Shown: positions 44,790 through 54,526, numbered from the stretch's first letter. The stretch: 64,000 nt of DNA from Ahrensia marina (GCF_001293565.1 NZ_JXMU01000018.1:29330-93329), one strand, 5' to 3'. Notes: generated from the sequence alone by a model not told the origin. Numbers and translations are program-made.

Positions 44790-46178
44790 TTATGTCACCA
44801 TATCCAGAAAGGGTTCCACATCTCCGCGTCCCAACGTCTCTTGGTCATCGCAGCAGGGACAGTTCGAGCGAGGGCTGATTTGAGGAAACCGTTCATCACG
44901 GGCGTGAAACCTGCGCATTCGCGTTGAAACCATTGAGCCCGCAAATCCAGTGATGCCTGTCAGCCATTCGTTGACGGCCATGCACCCGGCTTCCGTCGTG
45001 AACGTCACAACAGCAGGTGATGGATCACCTTCGCCAAGGACATAGGCCTCCTCCTTGAGCTTTTCGTAATCATCTGGATCGCTACGTCGCAGGGATTCCT
45101 CGCGCGCCCGTCTGGGATCAATGAAGCCGCCGCACAGGAGGCAGGCGTGCCCAGGGACTAGGGTTGAAACTCGCGCAAAGAGATCAAAGCTGTGATCATC
45201 ACGACGCTGCATGGCGAGACCCACATCGATCACGGCGATCCCATAGAACCGAGCAAAACGGTTTAACACCAACCTTCCGGCATGATCATCAGTGCAACAG
45301 AAAATTACATCACAAGACTTTAGTGCATCCCAAGTGGATGGTTCCCCTGCCCAAGCACTCACAGCAACGAAATTCATGCCGAGGCCAGTCTCAGCCACTG
45401 TACGAGCATGAATCTCAGCCTTAAGCTTGCTAACGGTTACATCATTCTGGCGCGCGCCATGCAGCCGGTTGAGGTTCGTGTCTTCGGCCCGATCTTTTTC
45501 AAACAATACCGTTTGACGAACTCCAAGTCGCATCAAGAGAGGTAACACAGCGCTGCCTGTTGCCCCGCCACCAGCGATGCCACAGCGATACTTCGTGATT
45601 ATTGCATTTGCCTCTTCTCCGAAAAGGCGTGTTTGGCGATCCAAGAAGTGGAGTCCGCCATCTCCTTCTGCTGTTAGCTTCAAACTTGATCCAGTGTGCA
45701 ACACACGGGTGATGTCATTGGGACCATCTGTCGTTAGCCATATGCGGATGGCTAAATCACCGTTTCCTGCGATCAGAACGCTAATCAGGCCCGGAGCGCC
45801 TTTGATCAAAGCCGTTCGGGCAAGTTCTGCTTCATTCTGATCATCTTGCTTTGAAAAACGCGCCTGACCGTCAGGGTGGGTGTGCACAATTGCTGGAACC
45901 AGCCCTTTGCGTGTCGCATCGCCAAGCAATTGCATGAAACCATCTGTTTGCCACGTTACATGGTGGTTTGAGGCAGAAACCATGTCACTCTTATCAATGT
46001 CGATGAAGGCATGTGAAATCAGTCTTGTCCGCGGCGCTTTTGTCCACGGGTCACAATCAATCGCTGCTTGTCCAAACAGCATGTAGGCGGACCGCTCGGC
46101 ACCGGCACCCTGCGTCAGCAGGGACCGGATACCGGCTTCGTGCGGGTCTGCCAGAACAACATCCAACGTGCCCTTCAT
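44790..46178 (-). CDS. JAB peptidase-E1 (ThiF) fusion of a ubiquitin-like system
   Basis: A 462-residue fusion. The N-terminal JAB/MPN isopeptidase domain has the full zinc motif: Glu 28, VHTHPDGQ with His 99 and 101, Ser 109 and Asp 112. It would cut ubiquitin-like links. The C-terminal E1 domain (about 195-455) carries CGIAGGGATGSAVLP (ATP), EDTNLNRLHGA (Arg/Asn of adenylation), CCTDDHAGR and a structural zinc ribbon formed by ACLLCGG and NCPCCDD. The start at 46178 overlaps the E2 stop by ATGA. Fusion of activating and deconjugating enzymes is known from bacterial ubiquitin-like operons. Confidence 0.93.
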   Translation of the reverse strand: MKGTLDVVLADPHEAGIRSLLTQGAGAERSAYMLFGQAAIDCDPWTKAPRTRLISHAFIDIDKSDMVSASNHHVTWQTDGFMQLLGDATRKGLVPAIVHTHPDGQARFSKQDDQNEAELARTALIKGAPGLISVLIAGNGDLAIRIWLTTDGPNDITRVLHTGSSLKLTAEGDGGLHFLDRQTRLFGEEANAIITKYRCGIAGGGATGSAVLPLLMRLGVRQTVLFEKDRAEDTNLNRLHGARQNDVTVSKLKAEIHARTVAETGLGMNFVAVSAWAGEPSTWDALKSCDVIFCCTDDHAGRLVLNRFARFYGIAVIDVGLAMQRRDDHSFDLFARVSTLVPGHACLLCGGFIDPRRAREESLRRSDPDDYEKLKEEAYVLGEGDPSPAVVTFTTEAGCMAVNEWLTGITGFAGSMVSTRMRRFHARDERFPQISPRSNCPCCDDQETLGRGDVEPFLDMVT

Positions 46179-47026
46179 GGCCGTGCCTCCGCCAATGCCG
46201 TTTTGATCCGCGCAACCATGGTACGCAGACCGTCGATGCCGGGTCGCCAGGCGTTGTTGTGACGCGACCAACGCTGCCATACCCGACCCGCGTAGCCGAG
46301 CTGTGCCGAACAAGCTTTGGGCACCTGACCGGAGGACAACGTCAAATGCGGAGACGCGTAAAACATGTCCGGTGCGCAATCGGGATAGCCCGGGGGGAGC
46401 AGCACAAGTACGTCAGCCATTGCAGCATTGAATTTGCCTTCCGGCAGATGGAGCGACTTCAGGATGATGCCGGTCTTGCCGGCTTCCTGAATGACCTCGA
46501 ACTGATAGCCGTGATCTGCCAGAAAACTCTGATCAAATGACGGAAGGGTGTCCCCCTCCGTCGTCTGATCGATGAGCGAGATAAAGCGCTCAACACCCTT
46601 GGCATCGAGATTGATAACATCACTGTCAGCAATTTTCTGATCTTGCTGACCTGGAATTTCATGCCACAGATTGTAGTTCGCCGGCAGCGCAGCAAGCTTA
46701 CGGAGCACAAACCCGCTGATGCATGCGTGCGGCCACTCAAGGTCCTTGTCATCGATCTTGAACTTGAAGCTGCGATCGGTGCGCGCAACAATCACTTTTT
46801 CAGCGCCACGTCCGCGAAGATCGTACTTCTCATCAAGGCGAAGGTCTTCAAAGTCGCCATTCGGCAATATAGCAATGGCAACATGCTCATCGACAGGATG
46901 GCTCCCGTTTGCTTCGATGATTTCACGTCCAAGAACTTTTGGATCGTCAAACACATGAGGTTTGTAGTTTAGATTTTCATCTGCAATCAGAACGCGGTAG
47001 CGATCATCTTTTTCATTGGGTTTCAT
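46175..47026 (-). CDS. Double ubiquitin-like domain fused to an E2-like domain
   Basis: A 283-residue fusion. Two Multi_ubiq-type beta-grasp domains occupy about 8-82 and 84-153; each ends in the family pattern (YDLRGRGAEKV; INLDAKGVERF). The E2-like part (about 165-283) matches the family E type: LPPGYPDCAPDMFYASP, KACSAQLG, and WQRWSRHNNAWRPGIDGL. Cys 239 is the only obvious catalytic candidate. Neither ubiquitin-like unit ends in a free Gly-Gly, because the E2 part follows. Conjugation would need cleavage or another target. It overlaps the E1 gene by ATGA. AAGGT lies 8 bases before the ATG. Confidence 0.88.
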   Translation of the reverse strand: MKPNEKDDRYRVLIADENLNYKPHVFDDPKVLGREIIEANGSHPVDEHVAIAILPNGDFEDLRLDEKYDLRGRGAEKVIVARTDRSFKFKIDDKDLEWPHACISGFVLRKLAALPANYNLWHEIPGQQDQKIADSDVINLDAKGVERFISLIDQTTEGDTLPSFDQSFLADHGYQFEVIQEAGKTGIILKSLHLPEGKFNAAMADVLVLLPPGYPDCAPDMFYASPHLTLSSGQVPKACSAQLGYAGRVWQRWSRHNNAWRPGIDGLRTMVARIKTALAEARP

Positions 47027-47115
47027 TCGATTTATACCTTGTATTGTTACGAAACACGGGCCTCATGCTCGTGCTTTCACAAGGTCAATCGCTGCCACTG
47101 CAGGAAACCGGTAAA

Positions 47116-50100
47116 TCAGTTCAAGGTTTTTTTCGAAAGTTCCCCTGACGGCGCATCTGTACAGATAAAAAAGTATGGACAACGCGGACAGGTTCGGGCG
47201 GGTTGCTTTGGGGACGCCGGAAACGATCCGGTACGGATTGCCTGTGTCGCTTCCTCAATCTGCCTTCTGCGATTGTTGAGCTTGGTCGTACCCATACTTA
47301 CCGAGCCACGCTCTTCACTGGACAGAAAGACAAATTCGAAATCGCCTGTTGGTTCAACGGCGAGTTGATAAGCAGCAGCATCCAAGGTGTCGGTTGACTT
47401 CTTAGTCTGTCGGCCCGTCCTTATTCGCCGCATGATGAGCTTACCGTCGGAGTCGATTGTGCATTCATCGGGACGCACCACAATCTGAGCGTGCCCCAGA
47501 TTCAGGGCAAAATCTGCAGGCGACCGCGGAGTCTCGCCTTGGCGCAGTTTGAAAAGATATGTGAGGAGCTGGCGCCCTGCGCGCTCATAGTCAGACGCAT
47601 AGCCGTGATCAGTTGGTCCTCTTGCTTCCCAATGGCGCTTGTAAAGCACTTCAAGCTCTGCTTCTGAACCTATCGAGTTTTCTGGATTCACCAAGTCGTC
47701 AATGGTTTTTTGGACTGCTCCATGCATTTTCATGAAAGCAGATTCTGTACGCCTGCCGCCCAGTTTAAGCACATGAGCGTAGAGAAAGCGCCGCGGGCAT
47801 TTTTCATAAAGCGCAAGCTGAGATGGCGTGATCGTCAAAGGCGTTTCAAAGGCAACCCCAACTGTTTTCTCATTGGTTGCGTTTTCCTGCGTCACAGCCA
47901 ACTGTCCGGGAAAATCTAATTTATGGGCTATGCGATCGATAAACTTCGACCGATTGTTGTATGAGTACATAACCAACTCATCTTCCGCCCGCGACAATGC
48001 CACAAAGAACAGACATTCCTGTTCTTCATCGTGACCAGCACGCACCGCGCCTTTTCCGCTATGGATAGGTCCATCGATCATTCCGTCGGGTGGTGCAGGT
48101 GAGGTTTGTCGAGACGCGGACGGCATTGATCGACTTGTCAGGCTTGGAAGATGCACCATTTTGAATTCAAGGCCCTTGCTTCCATGAATGGTCATCAAGC
48201 GAACAGCATTCAAGGACTGGGCAGCTGTCGGCAAATCACGCAAATCCCTCTCGTCCGAAAGGATGACCAGTCTGCGAATGTGATCGAGAATTAGAGTCAC
48301 GGGATATCCTTCGCCGTCTACACGGACCGAGCGAAGGAAGTTCTGGAACTGCCATAAGGCAATAGCAGGCAGCGATATCCCGTCTTGGGCTTGTTTGAAC
48401 AGTCCACGCACCAGATTGGTATTGTCTAGATAAATCGATGCGAATGCACGCCAAGGGGTCGACCTTTCACTGAGCCCATTAAGTGCATTAATTATCGATT
48501 GTAATGCGCCTTGCCCGTTGGGGGTCAAATTCGTCGAGTTCGAGAGACGGGTTTTCCATTCAAGTGGGTCTGGTTTGTCGCCAGTCGCTAATCGCTCAGC
48601 GCAAACCGACAGATCGTCGATTAGCATCTCGAATTCTGGGATCGTGGCCACACAGGAAAGTCCCATCGCGCGCGGATCGGTCAGCAAAGACAAGAATGAA
48701 AGCGCTTCCTTAATCTCAGGACGATCAAACAATGGTCCGAGATACAACACAGGTATGCCGCGTGATTCCAACCCCGCGGCCACATCTGCCAGCCGATCAT
48801 TGGCCTTACACAACACAGCTTGTTCTTTGAAAGGTATGCCGGAACCAACTGCTGCATTAGTCCGAGCGGCTATTTCGTCGATTTCATCGTGCTTTCCTTC
48901 CACCGCCACAAAGCCAGGTTTTGTTGACGATGAGCCTCGATGGGCTACGGCTTGAACATTCGCTTCGGCCGCCAGCATCTCAGCGTTGGCAAATTCAACA
49001 AAGCCGTCACAGATCTCCTGAAAAGATCGGTAGTTGGTTACAAGGTTCATGATAGAACCAGAGGGGAAATCTTCCTCCAAGAACCTCTGCATATTGAACG
49101 AGGAAGCCCCTCGGAATCGATAGATCGATTGTTTTGCATCGCCGACCGCCCACAATCCTTTGCCATCGGGTTTGAGTGCTCGAAGTAAACGCACACTTGC
49201 CCTGTTTACGTCCTGATATTCATCGACCAAGATATGGGTGTAGCGATCCTGAAGCAGAGAGCAGGCTTGCTGATCTGTTTCAACAAGGGCTGTCGGCAGC
49301 GCAACAAGATCTCCAAAGTCAACAAAATCGCCGTTCTTCTTCAGAGTTTCATAGACCTCGTAGACTTGAGCAATTTCTTGGCAACGCTCAGCCGTTTCAA
49401 TGTCCTCGTCTGCAACTGCTGACGCGCGCATTGCGTCTGCAAATTCCTTGTATCGCGGGGCGTTCACCACTTCGTCTTTGGCTCGCGATATGGCAGACAA
49501 GATATCTTTTAGCTGGTCTGTCGGATCATACAGTTCTTTGAAGTGTTGCAAGTCCAGTCGAACAAACTCGTTTTCCAGCAGTGCAATCGCCGCTGTTGGA
49601 TCAAGAGGGGTTGGTTCAACTGAAATGTCCAAACGGTCGTGAAAGCGGCGTACGATGTCGAGTCCGAAGGAGTGGAACGTCCCAATCCAAATGGCACCTG
49701 CCGCCTCGGGCCATAAGTCCAAAGCCCGATCAGAGAGCTCACCCGCTGCCTTGTTTGAGAAGGTCAGGACTAAAATCGATGCAGGGTCAACGCCCTTGTC
49801 TCTGAGATGTTCAAGCCGACCAATGAGGGTCTGAGTTTTGCCGGTCCCAGGACCAGCTCTTAACAACAACGCACCGCCATCGTGGGTTGCAGCTTTTTTT
49901 TGTTCTGGATTGAGCTGTTTGGGTTTCGATTTTTTTTGAGGCGTTACCTCGATCTGCGGCAATAACAGCGCGTCAAAAAGTTGAACGGCGACCATGTCGT
50001 AGGGAGCGCCAAGCCGTTCCGATATCTGTTTTGCCGTAAGTGCCTCATCAAGGTACCATTTCCGCGCCATAGTTCTTGGAAACAGCAATTCTCGAGCGAA

Positions 50101-50502
50101 GAGGTCCATCAGAACTTCTTGGCGGCCCTTGTGGCTGTAGTCCAAAAGTCGCTCTGCACCGGTCGCTGCCGGGTCGGCTGAGCGTGCCGGATCGATTCCC
50201 ATCGCTGGAGTGGCGTCACCAGCACTACCGAATTCGTCGTGGCCAATTTCATGGGCGATCAAAAACGCATTGAGAAAGTCGCTGCCGGTTTCTTCGTGGC
50301 GGATAGCGTGTGCATCAGCATCAAAAAGCGCCTGTCCACCCTCAAGTTGCGCATGGCCCTTTGAATATGTGCGAACTTCGATGTCACGTCTCTTGGCCTC
50401 CCGTAGAATGAACTCGAGCGGATTGGCTGGATCGCCACCCTTTGCGACAAGATTATCATGCAGTTCGGTGGCTTTCTGCCTAGCAAGCTCAATCTGATCC
50501 AT
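47116..50502 (-). CDS. ImmA/IrrE peptidase - UvrD helicase - PD-(D/E)XK-like fusion
   Basis: A 1128-residue three-part protein. (1) A zinc peptidase of the ImmA/IrrE kind, residues about 20-175: AHEIGHDEF near 84-92 and [16 protein letters not shown] near 127-142. (2) A UvrD/Rep SF1 helicase: GPGTGKTQT near 217, VDEYQDV near 430, IHGSKGLEF and FVALSRAED. (3) A Cas4/AddB-like C-terminus with an iron-sulfur Cys set (YEKCPRRF plus [10 protein letters not shown]). The usual DYKTG nuclease motif appears as RRIRTGR, without the Asp and Lys. The start at 50502 overlaps the regulator stop by 14 bases; a longer frame to 50544 is possible. Confidence 0.92.
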   Translation of the reverse strand: MDQIELARQKATELHDNLVAKGGDPANPLEFILREAKRRDIEVRTYSKGHAQLEGGQALFDADAHAIRHEETGSDFLNAFLIAHEIGHDEFGSAGDATPAMGIDPARSADPAATGAERLLDYSHKGRQEVLMDLFARELLFPRTMARKWYLDEALTAKQISERLGAPYDMVAVQLFDALLLPQIEVTPQKKSKPKQLNPEQKKAATHDGGALLLRAGPGTGKTQTLIGRLEHLRDKGVDPASILVLTFSNKAAGELSDRALDLWPEAAGAIWIGTFHSFGLDIVRRFHDRLDISVEPTPLDPTAAIALLENEFVRLDLQHFKELYDPTDQLKDILSAISRAKDEVVNAPRYKEFADAMRASAVADEDIETAERCQEIAQVYEVYETLKKNGDFVDFGDLVALPTALVETDQQACSLLQDRYTHILVDEYQDVNRASVRLLRALKPDGKGLWAVGDAKQSIYRFRGASSFNMQRFLEEDFPSGSIMNLVTNYRSFQEICDGFVEFANAEMLAAEANVQAVAHRGSSSTKPGFVAVEGKHDEIDEIAARTNAAVGSGIPFKEQAVLCKANDRLADVAAGLESRGIPVLYLGPLFDRPEIKEALSFLSLLTDPRAMGLSCVATIPEFEMLIDDLSVCAERLATGDKPDPLEWKTRLSNSTNLTPNGQGALQSIINALNGLSERSTPWRAFASIYLDNTNLVRGLFKQAQDGISLPAIALWQFQNFLRSVRVDGEGYPVTLILDHIRRLVILSDERDLRDLPTAAQSLNAVRLMTIHGSKGLEFKMVHLPSLTSRSMPSASRQTSPAPPDGMIDGPIHSGKGAVRAGHDEEQECLFFVALSRAEDELVMYSYNNRSKFIDRIAHKLDFPGQLAVTQENATNEKTVGVAFETPLTITPSQLALYEKCPRRFLYAHVLKLGGRRTESAFMKMHGAVQKTIDDLVNPENSIGSEAELEVLYKRHWEARGPTDHGYASDYERAGRQLLTYLFKLRQGETPRSPADFALNLGHAQIVVRPDECTIDSDGKLIMRRIRTGRQTKKSTDTLDAAAYQLAVEPTGDFEFVFLSSEERGSVSMGTTKLNNRRRQIEEATQAIRTGSFPASPKQPARTCPRCPYFFICTDAPSGELSKKTLN

Positions 50503-51055
50503 CTGACACTGACAGTCTTTTGAGAGCTTCCCGCTCAGCTTCATTCAAGCCAAGCCCTTGTACGAAGTCATCGTATTCAAGCTCGGAAGAGCCCTGTGGT
50601 TTGCCATCTGCCTTATACGACATCTGTGTCCCAATCCCAGGCGGGGCGTGGAAATAGGCGATCAGTTGATGAACGGAGACGCTGGCCGATTTAGCAAGAT
50701 TTGTGAGCAAGGTGCCTGGGATTGATCCAAGTCGGAATTTTCTATCTCTGAACCCAGCAATGTAGTCGCGGGGTAACTCCAGTTTCTCAGCCAAACTCCT
50801 TAGATTTCCGCCAGAGAGAGCGTTTGCAACTAACACAGCGTCTTGCTGTGCTGGCTGTATTGCTGACTTTGTCTCAAGCTGTATTCCATCTGTGGCCGCC
50901 GACAGATCAACCAATAACAGCTCGTGGTACAAATCTGTCAATTCCACAGCGAACATCGGATACTTTTGAATATAGTTTCTCAGGGTTTCTGGTGCGAGCT
51001 GCTCCTCCATGGCGAAGTCGTCCAATATCGCTTCGCGATTTAATTCAGTGGGCAT
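50489..51055 (-). CDS. HTH regulator between the sigma-like and peptidase-helicase genes
   Basis: A 188-residue protein with no family I can name. A helical N-terminus (about 5-70) is followed by an XRE-like HTH ([20 protein letters not shown], about 84-103, then [18 protein letters not shown]) and an acidic tail with [17 protein letters not shown]. It overlaps the sigma-like gene by 11 bases and the peptidase-helicase by 14, so all three are translated together. ImmA and IrrE cleave HTH repressors (ImmR, DdrO). By analogy this is the likely substrate; that is inference. Confidence 0.75.
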   Translation of the reverse strand: MPTELNREAILDDFAMEEQLAPETLRNYIQKYPMFAVELTDLYHELLLVDLSAATDGIQLETKSAIQPAQQDAVLVANALSGGNLRSLAEKLELPRDYIAGFRDRKFRLGSIPGTLLTNLAKSASVSVHQLIAYFHAPPGIGTQMSYKADGKPQGSSELEYDDFVQGLGLNEAEREALKRLSVSDGSD

Positions 51056-51851
51056 CTTTCACCTCCGTCCCCAAAATTGCCTGCAGCTTCTTTACTGCCC
51101 TGTTCCGGCGGTTTCGGACTGTCTGTGGTTCGCATTGAAGGATCGTCGAGATTGTTTGAACCTCGGGGTCGTTACTTTCGCTTGGAATTCCTGCAAAGAT
51201 CATAGTGATAACCCGCCTTTCATCATCTGGAAGGGAGCCAATCGCGCGCTGTAGCTGAAACCGGTAAGTGATTTCGTCTTCAAAGCTGTTTTTTTCCGGA
51301 TTCAGCTCCACAAGACCCTTCTCGACATCAGCAGGAATATCTCCATCTGCATCATATTCGAGCGGCTCGGTGGGCTTGTCCCGACGGTACATTTTTCTTA
51401 GTGCGTCGTCTTTTCGACGGGCAATCATGTGGTCGAATGCAACCTCGAAGCCGTCAAGTTTCTCTTCATATGTTTGCCGGTCGCACATAACGCGCTCCGC
51501 GAAGTCATCAAGCACGAATTCTTGCAAGTCCAGCAAGTTTGCATTCGCTCCGTCTTTATCACCGATTCGGAATTCAGACCGAGGGCAGACTCTCTTTATA
51601 CGCTTTTGTAAAATGTTGTAGAGCCTGCCAAATTGAGCATCGTGATTGTGTGTCTTCGTCTGTCTGAGGAAATATACCAGCGCCTCAGAAGGGATATAGT
51701 CAGGATTTTTTCTGGCGCTGATCTCGGCACGATCGCAAAGCTCATCAAATGTTAGTTCGAGACACTCGAGAATTACGACTTCTGTCGCGGCTCTGCGCTC
51801 ATACAATTTCCCTTCGACAGTTTTCTTCCGGAGTGGTGGCAGGTTGCTCAT
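51045..51851 (-). CDS. Sigma-70-like regulator
   Basis: A 268-residue protein. The C-terminus is a sigma region 4-type HTH: QRAIGSLPDDERRVITMIFAG, then VQTISTILQCEPQTVRNRRNRAVKKL. A central helical region (about 90-160, ERVMCDRQTYEEKLDGFEVAF) may stand for region 2, but the -10-recognition sequence is not clear. It is the first gene of the minus-strand run to the ubiquitin-like genes. Its most likely role is to switch that operon on when a neighbouring inhibitor is removed. Confidence 0.78.
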   Translation of the reverse strand: MSNLPPLRKKTVEGKLYERRAATEVVILECLELTFDELCDRAEISARKNPDYIPSEALVYFLRQTKTHNHDAQFGRLYNILQKRIKRVCPRSEFRIGDKDGANANLLDLQEFVLDDFAERVMCDRQTYEEKLDGFEVAFDHMIARRKDDALRKMYRRDKPTEPLEYDADGDIPADVEKGLVELNPEKNSFEDEITYRFQLQRAIGSLPDDERRVITMIFAGIPSESNDPEVQTISTILQCEPQTVRNRRNRAVKKLQAILGTEVKDAH

Positions 51852-52052
51852 GCTTAGCGATCAATATTTCAATTCATGGATAAATACATACGTGAAGTCT
51901 TGTCGTAATTGCTTCTGTTCAATGGCAGATTCGCCTGCAATTTGCTATATCGAACTATGCCGTAACCAGATGTAGTGCTTTCTGTCCGCAGGGTCATGCG
52001 TGTTCAATAGAATGCCTTAGCCAGCACCACTGCTCCATAAATCACTTGAAGT

Positions 52053-52082
52053 GTGTCAGATAATTTATTATATTTCTGACAC
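52053..52082 (+). promoter_or_regulatory. Inverted-repeat operator of the AbiE operon
   Basis: GTGTCAGA (52053-52060), 14 AT-rich bases (TAATTTATTATATT), TCTGACAC (52075-52082): a perfect 8-bp inverted repeat around a -10-like TATTAT. It ends 12 bases before the abiEi ATG, with AGGAG between. AbiEi antitoxins are known to repress their own promoter through inverted repeats. Confidence 0.8.
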
Positions 52083-52094
52083 TAGGAGTATGAC

Positions 52095-52688
52095 ATGAAT
52101 ACAACCGCTGAATCCATCAAGGCATTTGCCGCAAGTTTGCCCGAAGGCGCGACTATTTCTGCGAAGGAATTGTTGCATCTGGGAGAGCGTGCAGCTGTTG
52201 ATCAGGCATTGTCTCGGCTCGTCCGACGTGGCGAACTTATGCGCATCAAACGCGGACTGTTTGCGCTGCCTGTGAAAACGCGCTTTGGCGAACGGTCACC
52301 GTCCGTTGAGGCCGTTGTTGAACATATCATGCAGACTACTGGTGAAACGGTTTCCGCAAGCGGCGCGTCTGCTGCCAACATGCTTGGGTTAAGTACGCAG
52401 AACCCGACCCGGAAGGTTTACTGGACATCTGGCCGGAGCCGGCGTCTCAAGTTGGGTGCTCAAAGTGTTGAATTACACCATGTACCAAACTGGCAATTGC
52501 GTGCACCGCAAAGCAAGGCCGGGCACGCGCTCAGAGCAATTGCATATTATGGTAGGTCGGAAGCCAAGCAGGTTCTGCGTCGGCTTAAGTCAAAACTCAA
52601 CGAAAAAGAGCGAAATGAGCTTTTTGCTTTGCGGGCTGGTACGCCAACCTGGCTTGCCAAAGAGCTCAGCGTCCTCGCGGCGGCATAA
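52095..52688 (+). CDS. abiEi: AbiEi-type antitoxin (type IV toxin-antitoxin)
   Basis: A 197-residue AbiEi/DUF6088-like protein. The N-terminal winged helix is clear (EGATISAKELLHLGERAAVDQALSRLVRRGELMRIKRGLFALP, residues 18-60 in pieces). The C-terminal part holds RKVYWTSGRSRRLKLG. It represses the operon and counteracts AbiEii without binding it. The toxin gene starts inside its stop (TAATG). Confidence 0.9.
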   Translation: MNTTAESIKAFAASLPEGATISAKELLHLGERAAVDQALSRLVRRGELMRIKRGLFALPVKTRFGERSPSVEAVVEHIMQTTGETVSASGASAANMLGLSTQNPTRKVYWTSGRSRRLKLGAQSVELHHVPNWQLRAPQSKAGHALRAIAYYGRSEAKQVLRRLKSKLNEKERNELFALRAGTPTWLAKELSVLAAA

Positions 52689-53713
52689 TGGCTCAGACAT
52701 CAGACTATTTCTCCCTGTCCGACAATGACAAGATTGATGCTCTGGAAACGGCCGCCTCGAAACTGGGGCGGCCTGCAGATTTATTGGAAAAAGACATCTG
52801 GGTTGTCTGGGCCTTGAACGCTCTCTTTGACAGCGCACTCGGTGAAAGCTTGGTTTTCAAGGGCGGCACGTCGCTATCCAAAGTCTACAAGGCGATTGAC
52901 CGGTTCTCAGAAGATGTCGACGTCACCTACGATATCAGGAAGATCATTCCCGACCTTATCGATGACCCAGACAAACCTTATCCTCCGAACCGTTCGCAGG
53001 CGAAGAAGTGGACAGAGGCTGTTCAAAGCCGATTGTCGGGATGGATCAGAGATGAGGTCGTTCCGCTTGTTGTGGACAGGATAGCAAGCGATGGGGTTGG
53101 AGCAGAACTGCGCTTGGAACACGACAATCTCCATCTAGACTACCGCGCCGTTCGAAGCGGTACAGGATATGTTCGACCAACAGTTCTTTTGGAATTTGGG
53201 GCCCGTTCAACAGGTGAGCCCGCGGAGCGCCGTATTGTGAGATGTGATCTGGCCGAAGCGATTGAAGGACTTGCCCTCCCCGAAGCTCATCCCCGCGTCA
53301 TGACAGCTGAACGGACGTTTTGGGAGAAAGCGACAGCCATCCATGCTTATTGCCTACGTGGTGCATTCCGTGGTGGTGATCGATATGCCCGCCATTGGTA
53401 CGACCTGGACTGTCTGGACCAGATTGGCATCGCTGAAAACGCGTTGAATGACCGAGTTCTCGCGAATGATGTCGCCGAGCACAAACAGCATTTCTTTCGA
53501 GAAACCGACACCACCGGCGCCGTCATTGACTATCAAGTTGCGGTGGAAGGATCTCTCAATCTTGTACCGACCAGTGCACCACTCGAGGCATTGGAACGGG
53601 ACTATGGCAAGATGGTTGATGCCGGGTTGTTCCAGGCGGACGTTATCTCGTTTGAAGATTTGATGGACCGTCTGTCTGTCCTTCAGGACCGCGTAAATGC
53701 ACAGGAGAGATGA
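52688..53713 (+). CDS. abiEii: AbiEii-type nucleotidyltransferase toxin
   Basis: A 341-residue nucleotidyltransferase of the AbiEii/AbiGii family. Motif I is FKGGTSLSKVYKAI near residue 56, followed by SEDVDVTYD with the metal-binding acids. A conserved RRIVRCDLAEAIEG and AERTFWEKATAIH are further family marks. Such toxins modify tRNA or other substrates and stop phage growth by abortive infection. All key residues seem present. Confidence 0.92.
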   Translation: MAQTSDYFSLSDNDKIDALETAASKLGRPADLLEKDIWVVWALNALFDSALGESLVFKGGTSLSKVYKAIDRFSEDVDVTYDIRKIIPDLIDDPDKPYPPNRSQAKKWTEAVQSRLSGWIRDEVVPLVVDRIASDGVGAELRLEHDNLHLDYRAVRSGTGYVRPTVLLEFGARSTGEPAERRIVRCDLAEAIEGLALPEAHPRVMTAERTFWEKATAIHAYCLRGAFRGGDRYARHWYDLDCLDQIGIAENALNDRVLANDVAEHKQHFFRETDTTGAVIDYQVAVEGSLNLVPTSAPLEALERDYGKMVDAGLFQADVISFEDLMDRLSVLQDRVNAQER

Positions 53714-54345
53714 TGGCGCGACCACCAACCGAAAACCCCTACCACCACCCCTTCGTGAAACCACTTGCCTTCGATAGCGACGCCATCACATCCATGTGCC
53801 GTGAAGGATTTGAAGTCGCCATGGCGACTCGTGGACTTGAGACCCTTTGGAATGGCGATCTGAAGGACTTCAGCGAGGACCCTGCATGGTCTCACCCTCT
53901 TTTGGTTCAGCTCCACCAAGACAGCACTGAAGAGCGCTTGTCTGCGATACTTCTCACAATATCTGTCTTCTATCGCGCTTTGGACGACCAACTCAAAGAT
54001 GACGCTGGCTTTGCGGTATTTAAAAAAGAACAACTAGCCATCCATAACGCATTTGCCACGTCATACGGCGATGATGAGGTCCAACCAACGCTGAGAGAGT
54101 GTTGCAACAAGATCATTCATACAAATGATTTCCGACCAGTTTACGACAATGGATCACAGCCTCAGGACGAAGGTGTCTTCTACATGACCGGAGAAATCGA
54201 GCTTGAAGGTAAGATAGGCAATAAAACATGGAATATTGTTTTCGACGTTTTTTCGTACTTTGAAGCCATGCTAGAAACCGTTGAATTTCTCAGCGAGGAA
54301 CAAGCCGACAGCAACCCAAAGCAAGCGGCAAGCTCTGACAAATAA
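53710..54345 (+). CDS. Third gene of the AbiE operon, HEPN-like guess
   Basis: A 211-residue protein overlapping the toxin gene by ATGA. Mostly helical. LRECCNKIIHTNDFRPVY near residue 125 recalls an Arg-His HEPN-type motif (R-x7-H here, longer than the usual R-x4-6-H), so a HEPN assignment is weak. It has no signal or membrane segment. Position suggests an added effector or a modulator of AbiE. Confidence 0.65.
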   Translation: MMARPPTENPYHHPFVKPLAFDSDAITSMCREGFEVAMATRGLETLWNGDLKDFSEDPAWSHPLLVQLHQDSTEERLSAILLTISVFYRALDDQLKDDAGFAVFKKEQLAIHNAFATSYGDDEVQPTLRECCNKIIHTNDFRPVYDNGSQPQDEGVFYMTGEIELEGKIGNKTWNIVFDVFSYFEAMLETVEFLSEEQADSNPKQAASSDK

Positions 54346-54526
54346 GGTTGAATCGAACGGCACGGCTGAAGTTACGATAAGGTCCAGTTATCATAACTGA
54401 TCCAAGTCCAATTTTTTGGGTGAAGTTTCTCAATTCTCTCATTGCAGCTGCTTGCTTGAATGCGCACAGGAAGTTTATGAGACTTTGGCGAGTGAAGTCG
54501 ACTGGGGCTCATCGTCTTTGGCAAGC

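Noticed and set aside
46179..46379. 67-residue N-terminal extension of the JAB-E1 frame
   Set aside because: It lies entirely within the E2 coding region in another frame; the ATGA start at 46178 is the natural one.
46013..46540. 175-residue plus-strand frame across the E1/E2 junction
   Set aside because: It opposes two well-supported overlapping genes.
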